From: Psychroflexus salis
Lineage (GTDB): Bacteria > Bacteroidota > Bacteroidia > Flavobacteriales > Flavobacteriaceae
Length of the DNA: 64,000 nucleotides
Assembly: GCF_014640175.1 (NCBI RefSeq)
Contig: NZ_BMGL01000001.1
Span: 1-64,000 of the forward strand
Direction of reading: 5' to 3'
Of this stretch, positions 7,923-17,200 are shown piece by piece. A program made the translations under genes and the position numbers. How positions within the stretch are numbered: position 1 is the first letter of the stretch; the number at the start of each line of letters is the position of its first letter. Under the pieces are notes generated by a model that was not told where the DNA came from, did not search any database, and saw nothing but the letters and a program-made list of their open reading frames with translations.

Positions 7923-10900
7923 TTATTCTTTTATTAATTGATAATTAAAAACAGTTTTCTCGCTGCTAATTTGAAGTATAAATATTCCTGTAGAAAATGA
8001 ACTTAAATCAATTTTAAAAGAATTTGAATTCACTTCTTTTTGTTTAGGCATTAGTGCTCTCCCTAACACATCGTATATTGTTACGTGAATATGTTCTCCA
8101 TTTTGGAAATGATGTTGAACCCAAACTTCTTCATTTACAACTGGATTAGGATAAATTTTTATTTGCTTTTGAATTTCAGCAATACTTGACAATGGAATTT
8201 CTTCTAAAATAAGTTGAAACCGCTCAGTTGAAATACTTTCAGGAATACTGGCGTCTACACTGAAGTTATGCGTATAAACTTCATCATTTTCTACTTCATA
8301 CATTTCATTCAAATAAGCATCTTTTAAATGAATCTGCTGTGTTTCTAGATTACTTAGGTTAATTGTTAGCTGGTAATCTTCTAATTGATAATTTCCAGTA
8401 AATAACTGAATTGTATCATTTTCAACCAAAGGTTTCTTTTCAATAGCCAACCAATTATTCGGTTTTTTTATCGCGATATATTCAGCATTGTTCCATAGTT
8501 TTTTCGCATCTTCAAAACTGACTTCATCGGTATAATTTTGACCAAATACAATTCGAGTTGCATCGATAATAGAAGGTGAATTTTCTTCAGCTAAGCGTAT
8601 ATAAATTTCAGATGTGTTTGAAATAGAAAAAGTTTCAACATTGGTTATGTCTTCTGTTTTATGACTTTCTTCAAAAGTTATGGAAGAAGTGGCTGCAGAA
8701 GTTTCCATAAAAAAAGCTTGCCCTGGTTGAAGCCGTTCATTTGCATTTGAAGCAGGCGTTGTTAATACAGGATTTTCGGTTAAATCGATAGTTGTGTAAC
8801 CGCCGGTAGCTCCTATATTCGGATCCCAGATGTACATAAAATTTGTGTTTAAACCAGTTGTGTTTATGGTTTTTACATCTACCTGTGCTTGGTACGGATT
8901 GCCAATTAAAGCAAATTCTTCGGCAGCAGTTGGCATAGTTGAAGATTGAATTGTAAAAGTGCCTATTTCTGGGCCTCCAAAGTTTCTAAGAATTGTTGCT
9001 CCTCCTTGGGCTTCATTCGAATTTAAATTAGTTGACCGATCGCCTCGAACCATTAAAGCATATGCTTTTCCAGCTTCCAAATTAGTTGCATTGGTATTTG
9101 GAATGGCCGACCATTCTTGTGTTATGTTATTCCAAGTAAACATCGAAGGATTTCCAGTTAAGGTCGCATCAAAACCATTTGCCCCCGAAGTGGAGCCAGT
9201 TATATGTGTTCCATATCCAGAATTGGGGTTTTCATTATCTGTTGGATAATTGGTACCCAAATTATTTACCCCTTCTTGCCAATTAGCTCTAATATTATCG
9301 GTTGAATTTACAGGCGAAGAAACGTATCTAAACGAACGGTTTACATCAGAGAAATAGCGTTCAGTCCGAATATTTCCTGTAATACTACCACCCAAAACTT
9401 CTGGAATTATAGCTGTTTTTAATGCAGAACTTTTAAAAGTTAAATTTCCATTAGACGAAAAAGTCCCATTTTTTAAAATGAATTTATTGTGAATATTCAA
9501 TGTGTCAGTAATTGTTATCCCTCCACTTCCATCCATTTCAAATTCAGCTAAAGCATTTGCATTGACAGGGCTTTGAAGAAACTTTAAAGTTCCTGCTGAA
9601 GCATTGGTGGAGTTAAAAACAATTCTAGAATCAACTGAAGCTTTTAGAGCAGAATTATTATTAAAAACCACACTTGTATTGGTTGAATTACCAATTTGCA
9701 ATACATTTCCATTTAAATTTAGAATGGCTTCATCAGACATTTGTAAGCCATCTCCATTTCCCGAAATAATAATATCTTGGTTTAAAGTTACTTCTCCAGC
9801 TGTTTTAGCGATAATTAAAAAAGGAATTTCAAATTCAGTTGCTGTATTGAATTGTTGATTTTCACTTCCTTCAAAAAAAAGAGCACGGCCATTATCTTGA
9901 AATACGCCATTATTAGTAAAATCTCCGAATACTTTTAAGTCGCCACCTGATAAATTAGATAAAGAAATTTGTCCATTATTTAAAACATTTCCTCCAACAA
10001 CCAGAGATCCAGTCATATCATCACTCCCAAAATCCATGAGCAAAAAACTACCTGCATTAATAGTTAAATTAGCTTTCATGATGGCATCAAACTCTTTCCG
10101 TTCAAAACCTAAATTTACCGCTGTATTATTTTGAAGTATTACATTACTTGGTGTCCCTTGACCTTGTGGGTCTTCAGGATCAACATTACTCCATTCAGAG
10201 CGTCTTTGATAAGGCGTGGTTGGACTGCTTCCCGAATTGTAAATTAAAGTAGAGTTCGCAGTATAAATTGGTGAATTGGTATTCACAAAACTACCAGAAT
10301 TTAAAGTCAAGCTTCCGTTAATTGTACAAGTAGTTCCAAATGAAACACCGCCCGTATTTAGCACTACATCGTTTAAGCTAAGTGTTCCAAAAATAGAGCC
10401 ATTGCCTAAAAAGTTTAAGGTTCCGTTGTTGGCATTAAAAGTTCCATTATTAATTAAACTGCCATTGTTTCGAATGTTTAAAGTTTCTGCATCCGAAAAA
10501 TTTAAAGAAGCTCCAGATTCAATTTCAACATTACTCGCTTCTCGGTCATCGGTCAAATTTAAGTCATGCGCTACAATTACATCAGCGTCATTTGGTGGAA
10601 CAACCCCAGCTCGCCATGAAGAAGCTGTGCCCCAATTAGTAGCACTAGATTTTGTTATGTATTCTGAACGAACAGTGTAAGAGTAATTTGAGCCTGTGTT
10701 GTTGTCTGAGTTTATAGTGTAAAAATCAGAATTACTTCCTGAAATTGAAAGTGGATTATTTGAAGCATCTGTGCCAGAAGTGAAAACATAGTAGTCAATT
10801 TCTGCACCAGCTATATTTATAGTTGAAGGAATGGTAGCTGTATAACTAGTTCCAGAACCTGTCATATTTACAACTGTTGAAGAATTAAAATTATCAGTAG

Positions 10901-11444
10901 AATAACGTAAATAAACAGCTTGACCAGCGTTTAAAGTGGCATTTAAACTAGCCGTAATGCTTACATCTTCTCCAAAAAAAATATCGCCATTGGCTTGTGA
11001 CTGGCTAACACTTGAAACTGTTCTTATATCTCCTTGAACTTCAAAAAATATTAAGGCTAATGGACTGGGTGGATTTCCACCTGCTCTTGTTTTAAATACA
11101 TAATTGTAATTAACATCTGCGTTTTCTATTTGAAATGCATTAAAGTCTCGCTTAGCATATGCTGTAAATTCTTGTCCAATTATCATAATTACACCGTCAA
11201 CATCTGGACCCCATTGATCTTCGTTATTATCCCAACAAGTTACTAGTCTAAAAAACTTATCTCCATTTAAATTATTTGGCTGAAAAACACCAATTCTTGA
11301 ACCGCCAGCTCCATCTGTAAAGCAAATTCTATTAGTAGGATTATTCCACCCATCAGTAAATCCATCACCCAGAATTGCATTTTGCCCATGCAAACCAAAT
11401 TGCATACACATCATCATCCCGAAAAGCATCAAAATTAACTTCAT
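7923..11444 (-). CDS. T9SS type A sorting domain-containing surface protein
   Basis: 1173 residues. Residues 1-20 are a signal peptide (ending GLHGQ). The middle (about 270-620) has repeated short strands rich in N, G, S and T (GSLINNGTFNANNG, NGSLTLNSGSF) that suggest a beta-helix, introduced by a WGTASSWRAGVVPPNDAD segment typical of such flavobacterial proteins. Residues ~690-950 include FRYVSSPV, NPSMFTWN, VRGDRS, GNPYQAQV and LQPGQAFFM, a block shared with the 60839-63820 protein. The end (from about 1095) is a type A sorting domain: IYPNPVVNEEVWV, VTIYDVLGR, IDLSSFSTGIFILQI. It is expected to be carried to the surface by T9SS. No catalytic domain was recognised. Confidence 0.9.
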   Translation of the reverse strand: MKLILMLFGMMMCMQFGLHGQNAILGDGFTDGWNNPTNRICFTDGAGGSRIGVFQPNNLNGDKFFRLVTCWDNNEDQWGPDVDGVIMIIGQEFTAYAKRDFNAFQIENADVNYNYVFKTRAGGNPPSPLALIFFEVQGDIRTVSSVSQSQANGDIFFGEDVSITASLNATLNAGQAVYLRYSTDNFNSSTVVNMTGSGTSYTATIPSTINIAGAEIDYYVFTSGTDASNNPLSISGSNSDFYTINSDNNTGSNYSYTVRSEYITKSSATNWGTASSWRAGVVPPNDADVIVAHDLNLTDDREASNVEIESGASLNFSDAETLNIRNNGSLINNGTFNANNGTLNFLGNGSIFGTLSLNDVVLNTGGVSFGTTCTINGSLTLNSGSFVNTNSPIYTANSTLIYNSGSSPTTPYQRRSEWSNVDPEDPQGQGTPSNVILQNNTAVNLGFERKEFDAIMKANLTINAGSFLLMDFGSDDMTGSLVVGGNVLNNGQISLSNLSGGDLKVFGDFTNNGVFQDNGRALFFEGSENQQFNTATEFEIPFLIIAKTAGEVTLNQDIIISGNGDGLQMSDEAILNLNGNVLQIGNSTNTSVVFNNNSALKASVDSRIVFNSTNASAGTLKFLQSPVNANALAEFEMDGSGGITITDTLNIHNKFILKNGTFSSNGNLTFKSSALKTAIIPEVLGGSITGNIRTERYFSDVNRSFRYVSSPVNSTDNIRANWQEGVNNLGTNYPTDNENPNSGYGTHITGSTSGANGFDATLTGNPSMFTWNNITQEWSAIPNTNATNLEAGKAYALMVRGDRSTNLNSNEAQGGATILRNFGGPEIGTFTIQSSTMPTAAEEFALIGNPYQAQVDVKTINTTGLNTNFMYIWDPNIGATGGYTTIDLTENPVLTTPASNANERLQPGQAFFMETSAATSSITFEESHKTEDITNVETFSISNTSEIYIRLAEENSPSIIDATRIVFGQNYTDEVSFEDAKKLWNNAEYIAIKKPNNWLAIEKKPLVENDTIQLFTGNYQLEDYQLTINLSNLETQQIHLKDAYLNEMYEVENDEVYTHNFSVDASIPESISTERFQLILEEIPLSSIAEIQKQIKIYPNPVVNEEVWVQHHFQNGEHIHVTIYDVLGRALMPKQKEVNSNSFKIDLSSFSTGIFILQISSEKTVFNYQLIKE

Positions 11445-11674
11445 CTAAACCAAATTGCTGGTTAAAGCTAATTATAATTTCATAAATAAAAAACAATACG
11501 AATAGTAAATCAGCATTGTTTTAGCAATAAAAATAAGTTATTAACAACTACATCGTTTTCGATTTCAATAATTCTCATTTTTCACATTTTCAATTTATTA
11601 GAAGACTTAAAGTAAACTCTAGAATATAGTTTATATTCCTGATGAATGTCATTTAAAAAACAGAATTCCCTAGG

Positions 11675-11683
11675 TAGTTTTGC
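11675..11683 (+). promoter_or_regulatory. -7 promoter element upstream of the first yceI-like gene
   Basis: TAGTTTTGC is an exact TAnnTTTGC match. It lies inside the longer open frame that could begin at 11646, so it argues for the ATG at 11712, 28 nt downstream. The -33 region is weak. Confidence 0.55.
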
Positions 11684-11711
11684 TTCAACAAATCTTAATA
11701 AATTTTGTAAT

Positions 11712-12290
11712 ATGAAAAGTACATATCGGATACAGAAAACTTGGATCATCATCTTTTTTATGACTATTGGATTAGCTCTACAGGCACAAGAAAAATTCAA
11801 TTTTACTAATCACAAAATTTTAATCGAAGGAACTTCAAATATCCACGATTGGGAAATGGAAGTAGAAGAAGCAGATGGCTTCATTGAAATGAAAATGGAA
11901 AATGACAAGCTTAATATTTCAAATATTTCATTAACAATTCCTATAAAATCTATGAAAAGTGGAAAAGGAAAAATGGATAGTAATACGTATGAAGCTTTAA
12001 AAGAAGAAAAAAATCCTAACATTACTTTTTCGTTTCTTGAAGCTACACAACTTGAAAAAACAGGGAATTTTACCTATACAGCAAACCTAAAAGGAAACTT
12101 AAGCATTGCAGGAAATACGCAAGTGGTAAGCATTCCTGTAGAAATCGATAATAACCAAACCAGCCTAGTAGCAAACTACACAATTACTATGACCGACTTT
12201 GGTGTAGACCCACCAACAGCTATGTTTGGTACAATTAAAACAGGTGATGCTGTAAACATCAACTTTAATCTAAACTACAATAAACAATAA
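11712..12290 (+). CDS. YceI-family periplasmic lipid-binding-like protein
   Basis: 192 residues from the ATG at 11712. An upstream in-frame start at 11646 is rejected because a promoter element lies between them and the ATG gives a clean signal peptide (TWIIIFFMTIGLALQAQ). The mature part has the YceI pattern: an early GTSNIHDWEMEV strand, central IPIKSMKSGKGKMD, NPNITFSF, and a late MTDFGVDPP segment. YceI proteins are lipocalin-like barrels that bind isoprenoid or other hydrophobic ligands; the ligand here is unknown. The porin-like gene begins 11 bp after its stop, so they are likely cotranscribed. Confidence 0.85.
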   Translation: MKSTYRIQKTWIIIFFMTIGLALQAQEKFNFTNHKILIEGTSNIHDWEMEVEEADGFIEMKMENDKLNISNISLTIPIKSMKSGKGKMDSNTYEALKEEKNPNITFSFLEATQLEKTGNFTYTANLKGNLSIAGNTQVVSIPVEIDNNQTSLVANYTITMTDFGVDPPTAMFGTIKTGDAVNINFNLNYNKQ

Positions 12291-12301
12291 ACAACAAACA
12301 C

Positions 12302-13561
12302 ATGAAAACGATTTTAAAAACCTTCGTAATTATTTTAGCTCTTGGTTTATTTAATCAAGGATTTGCTCAAAAGAGAGATTTAGACAACTACCGTTTACCA
12401 GATAAACGAGGAATTAATGTTTTTGAAGCTCCAAAGGATACTGTTTCAACTTTTGATGGTTTGCAAGTGCGAATTGGTGGTGCATCTACTCTTCAATTTC
12501 AAGCTTTAGATCACTCCAATAGTGGTGGTGAGCCACTAGTTGAGTTAGAGAGTAACTTTAATTTAGCCACTGCAAACTTAGATTTAGATGTTGTACTTGC
12601 AGATGGTGTACGCATGCACTTAAGAACTTACTTGTCTTCAAGACACCACCCAGAACCTTATGTAAAAGGCGGTTACATTCAAATTGACAAATTAGATTTT
12701 GTTAAAGAAGGGTTTATGGAAGACCTAATGCAATACGTAACTGTAAAATTTGGACACATGGAAAACAACTATGGCGATGCGCACTTTAGAAGATCAGATA
12801 ATGCTCAAGCTATGTATAATCCATTTATAGGAAACTACTTAATGGATTCCTTTACTACCGAAGTTGGTGGTGAGATTTACTATCGTAGAAATGGCTGGAT
12901 AGGTATGATTGGTGCTACCAATGGTAAATTAAACCAAAGCGTTGTAGATGTACCCACAAGTCCTTCGGTAATTGCTAAAGTTGGCTTCGACAAACAACTA
13001 AATCAAGACTTAAGAACACGATTAACCGCTTCTATTTACAATTCTGCACGAAGTGCGAAAAACTTCTTATATGATGGCGACAGAGCAGGTTCTCGATACT
13101 ATTTTGTAATGGAAGGCCCAGATGCGAGTTCGGCTGGAAACTTTAGATCAGGTAGAGTAAATCCTGGCTTCGGAACACAAGTTACCGCTATAATGGTTAA
13201 CCCTTTTGTGAAATACAAAGGATTCGAACTCTTCGGACTTTATGAAAATTCTTCTGGTGAAGGATTTGGACCTAATCCAGAAAACAGAACCTACAACCAT
13301 TATGCAGCAGAAACTATTTACAGATTTGGAGCTACAGAAGATTTCTACTTAGGTGCACGTTATAGCTATGTTAATGGAGAAGAAACAAGTGGAGACATAG
13401 AAATTGACCGTATACAATTGGGTGCAGGATGGTTTATGACTAAAAATATTTTAGCCAAAATAGAATATGTAAGCCAAAACTATTCAGGATACCCTACTGG
13501 CAGCATTTTAGATGATGGAAACTTTGATGGAATTAGCCTAGAAGCCGTAATTAGTTTCTAA
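12302..13561 (+). CDS. Outer-membrane porin-like beta-barrel protein
   Basis: 419 residues with a signal peptide (1-22, ending QGFAQ). The rest alternates hydrophobic and polar residues as in outer-membrane barrels, for example LQVRIGGASTLQFQAL, VRMHLRTYLSSR, VKFGHMENNYGD and a terminal strand ending in Phe (ISLEAVISF). No periplasmic or plug domain is evident. The family is common in Flavobacteriia and usually annotated as hypothetical or porin. It sits between two yceI-like genes, 11 bp after the first and before a strong terminator, which suggests joint handling of a hydrophobic or small substrate. That role is inference. Confidence 0.7.
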   Translation: MKTILKTFVIILALGLFNQGFAQKRDLDNYRLPDKRGINVFEAPKDTVSTFDGLQVRIGGASTLQFQALDHSNSGGEPLVELESNFNLATANLDLDVVLADGVRMHLRTYLSSRHHPEPYVKGGYIQIDKLDFVKEGFMEDLMQYVTVKFGHMENNYGDAHFRRSDNAQAMYNPFIGNYLMDSFTTEVGGEIYYRRNGWIGMIGATNGKLNQSVVDVPTSPSVIAKVGFDKQLNQDLRTRLTASIYNSARSAKNFLYDGDRAGSRYYFVMEGPDASSAGNFRSGRVNPGFGTQVTAIMVNPFVKYKGFELFGLYENSSGEGFGPNPENRTYNHYAAETIYRFGATEDFYLGARYSYVNGEETSGDIEIDRIQLGAGWFMTKNILAKIEYVSQNYSGYPTGSILDDGNFDGISLEAVISF

Positions 13562-13573
13562 TATTTTAAAGAA

Positions 13574-13619
13574 AAGGCTTTATGGGTTTTATTTAACCTG
13601 TAAAGCCTTATTTTATGTA
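13574..13619 (+). terminator. Rho-independent terminator after the porin-like gene
   Basis: AAGGCTTTA (13574-13582) pairs perfectly with TAAAGCCTT (13611-13619), with an inner GGTT/AACC extension, followed by a T-rich run (ATTTTAT). It ends the 11712-13561 unit and separates it from the second yceI-like gene. Confidence 0.8.
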
Positions 13620-13655
13620 ATAAAAATTAAACTAACAACCTATAAACTCAGGATT

Positions 13656-14222
13656 ATGAAATCATATATTATGCTTCTTTTGAGTTTTTTAATGTTATCT
13701 GCTTTTTCAAAATTAGCTTATCGAACCATCAATTTAGAAATAAAAGATAAAAGTAAAATAAGCATTAAGGGCACTTCTAATGTAAATTCATTTGAGTGTT
13801 TTTACGAGAACCATATTGAACTAAAAAATAAGCGTATTGAATTATTAGCAAACAACAATAATTTTAAGTTAGTAAACGCTATGCTTCACCTTAAAGCAAA
13901 TGCATTTGATTGTGGCGGTAAGAGAATTAATAGTGATTTTAAAAATTTATTAAAAACAGAACAATTCCCACAAATCAACATTAAAGTAAAATCTATTACT
14001 CAGCAGCAAAATACATATTTTGCCAATGTTGATGTTGAAATTGCAGGCCAAACCAAAGCTTATCAATTTAAGGTACTCAGTCCAGATCAATTTCATTACA
14101 CTAGCGATTTAATAATTAACATCTCCGACTTTGAGCTAGAAAGCCCAAAGAAATTAATGGGATTAATTAAAGTAGATGAGCTTATCGATATCAACTTTGA
14201 TTTATTTGTTAGCCTTAATTAA
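13656..14222 (+). CDS. YceI-like domain protein, second copy
   Basis: 188 residues with an N-terminal hydrophobic export signal (about 1-19). The pattern matches a YceI domain: ISIKGTSNVNSFEC, then NAMLHLKANAFDCG, QFPQINIKVKSI, IAGQTKAYQFKV and a late ISDFELESPKKLMGLI segment. It is clearly diverged from the copy at 11712. No promoter was recognised; it lies after the terminator of the porin unit. Its 3' end overlaps the end of the convergent dnaE gene by 8 bp. Confidence 0.75.
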   Translation: MKSYIMLLLSFLMLSAFSKLAYRTINLEIKDKSKISIKGTSNVNSFECFYENHIELKNKRIELLANNNNFKLVNAMLHLKANAFDCGGKRINSDFKNLLKTEQFPQINIKVKSITQQQNTYFANVDVEIAGQTKAYQFKVLSPDQFHYTSDLIINISDFELESPKKLMGLIKVDELIDINFDLFVSLN

Positions 14223-17200
14223 GTTTAAAAGCTACGTCTAGCTTTTTAAGTTCGTTTAATAAGTCTTTACAAATTTTAATTTTTTGATTTTTACTTGGCA
14301 TGGATAACTCTAAACTTTGTTTTTTATCAACAATTTTAAATTGTAATCGCTTATCACCTTCAAAAGATTTGCAAGTCTGGTTCAACAAGTTTATTTTTTC
14401 ATCTTGAACATGATTTAAACTTAACATTAAAGTGAGTTTTTTTGAGAACTCTTCCATAATATCTCTTAAAGGTCTTATTGAATTTACTTTAACCCTTGGT
14501 GGACTTGCTTTCCCTGAATCTTTGTTAATATAGACCTTATTAACACATTTTATAAAAAGGAAGCCATCGACAATCATTAAATGTCTAAACTTTAAATAAT
14601 CTTCACCAAACAAGAAAAAATCGTAAGAATTTTTATAATCTTCTAGGGTAAATTTACCGTAACCTCGTCCATTCTTACTTACACTATGGTTTACATCGGT
14701 AACTACACCTGCAACAGAAAGGTCTTTATTATGTTTTTCTTCATCAAATAAATCTGATAAATTATTTTTACAGAAATACCGCATTTCGTATTTAAAATCG
14801 TCTAGCGGGTGGCCTGAAATAAAAATTCCAACTACTTCTTTTTCAGCTTTTAATTTTTTCATGGTTGGCCATGGGTCGCAAGGTGGAATTTCAGGTTCTG
14901 GAATTTGCACTTCGCTAGCTTCACCAAATAAACTTACTTGAGCAGAATTCTTAGATTCTTGGTATCGAGCTGCAAATTTTACTACTTTTTCTAAAAAATT
15001 GAGTTCTCCTTCTGTTATATGAAAGTATTGAGCCCGATGTGTATTAGGAAAGCCATCAAAAGAACCAGCAAGTGCTAGACTTTCAAAAGCTTTTTTATTA
15101 GCAGCCCGTAAATCAATTCGTTTGGCCATATCGAAAATGGAATAATAAGGTCCATCTTTTTTTCGATTTTCTACAATAGTGTTAACAGCGCCACCACCAA
15201 CTCCTTTTACTGCGCCCATACCAAAACGTACCGCGTTATCTTTGTTAACAGAGAATTTATAGTAAGATTCATTTACATCGGGACCTAAAACTTCTAAGCC
15301 CATTCGTCGACATTCTTCCATAAAAAAGGTTACTTTTTTAATATCGTTCATGTTATTAGAAAGTACAGCAGCCATATACTCAGCTGGATAATGTGCTTTA
15401 AGGTAAGCAGTTTGGTATGCTATCCAAGCATAACAAGTGGAGTGCGATTTATTAAAAGCATAACTAGCAAAAGCTTCCCAATCTTTCCAGATTTTTTCTA
15501 ATTTGTCTTCTGGGTGTCCGTTGTCTTTTGCTTGACCAATGAATTTAGGTTTCAATTTAGCCAAGACATCTTTTAACTTTTTACCCATGGCTTTTCGCAA
15601 CACATCGGCTTCACCTTTAGTAAAATTGGCTAATTTTTGCGAAAGCAACATTACCTGCTCTTGGTAGACCGTTATTCCGTAGGTTTCTTCTAGGTATTCC
15701 TGCATTTCAGGTAAATCGTAGGTAATTTCCTGGTCGCCATGTTTCCGTTTAATGAAATCAGGGATATATTCCATTGGTCCTGGTCTGTACAAGGCGTTCA
15801 TGGCAATTAAATCTTCAAACACAGTTGGTTTTAAATCCTTCATGTGTTTTTGCATTCCGGGCGATTCATACTGAAAAATCCCAACCGTTTCTCCACGTTG
15901 GAAAAGTTCGTAGGTTTTCTCATCATCCAGCGGAAAAGTTTCTGGATCTAAATCTACATTATGTCTTGCTTTTACAATTTCGACCGTATCTTTGATTAAG
16001 GTAAGTGTTTTTAAACCTAAGAAGTCCATTTTAAGTAAACCTGCACTCTCTACCACCGAGTTATCGAATTGGGTAACATACAAATCGGAATCTTTTGCCG
16101 TAGCAACGGGAACAAATTTGGTAATATCGTCTGGCGTAATAATAACACCACAGGCATGAATTCCAGTATTTCTTACTGAACCTTCTAAAATTCGAGCTTG
16201 ATTTACAGTTTCTGCTTCAGGCGAATCTCCTTCAGAAATACCGATAAGCTCGTAAACTTTGGTTAAATCTTCAGATCGAAACTTTTCTTTTAATTCTTTT
16301 TCTTCTTTACCGAAGATTTTGCTCAATTTGGACATATCAGGAACCAACTTCGCAATTCGGTCGGCTTCATATAAAGGCAAATCCAGCACACGAGCAGTAT
16401 CTCGAATAGCAGATTTAGCAGCCATGGTTCCGTAGGTAATGATTTGTGCTACTTGGTTGGCTCCGTATTTTTCAATTACATAATCCATTACTTTACTTCG
16501 ACCTTCATCGTCAAAATCAATATCGATATCCGGCATACTTACTCGCTCTGGATTTAAGAAACGCTCAAAAAGTAAATCGTATTGAATAGGATCGATATTA
16601 GTGATTTTTAAGCAAAATGCCACAGCACTTCCCGCAGCAGAACCTCGTCCAGGCCCAACCGAAACTCCCATTTTTCTAGCTTCACGAATAAAGTCTTCTA
16701 CAATTAGAAAATAACCTGGATAGCCTGTGTTGGCAATTACAGAAAGTTCAAAGTTTAGCCTTTCTTCTATTTCGGGAGTAATTTCTTTGTAGCGTTCTTT
16801 AGCTCCCTGAAAAGTTAAATGTTTTAAATAAGCATTCTCACCCCGTTTACCATTATCCTTTTTATCTTCTGGGTCTAAAAATTCTTCAGGAATACTAAAT
16901 GCGGGTAATAAAACATCTCTTGCTAAATCGAAAGCTTCAATTTTATTAGCTACTTCTTCGGTATTGGATATAGCTTCTGGCAAATCGTTAAATAGCTGCT
17001 TCATTTGCTCTTTGGTCTTGAAGTAGTATTCATCATTTGGTAAACCATACCTAAAGCCACGACCGCGACCTTTAGGAGTGGCTTGTTTTTCTCCATCTTT
17101 TACACATAGTAAAATATCATGTGCGTTGGCGTCTTCTTGTTCTGCGTAATAGGTGTTGTTGGTTGCAATTAATTTTACATCGTGCTTATTGGCTAAGCGA

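Noticed and set aside
10276-10680. 134-codon plus-strand open frame
   Set aside because: Lies entirely opposite the beta-rich T9SS gene; no start signal and a composition expected from the complementary strand.
11646-11711. Longer N-terminus for the first YceI gene (start at 11646)
   Set aside because: A TAnnTTTGC element lies inside it and the shorter form starts with a clean signal peptide.
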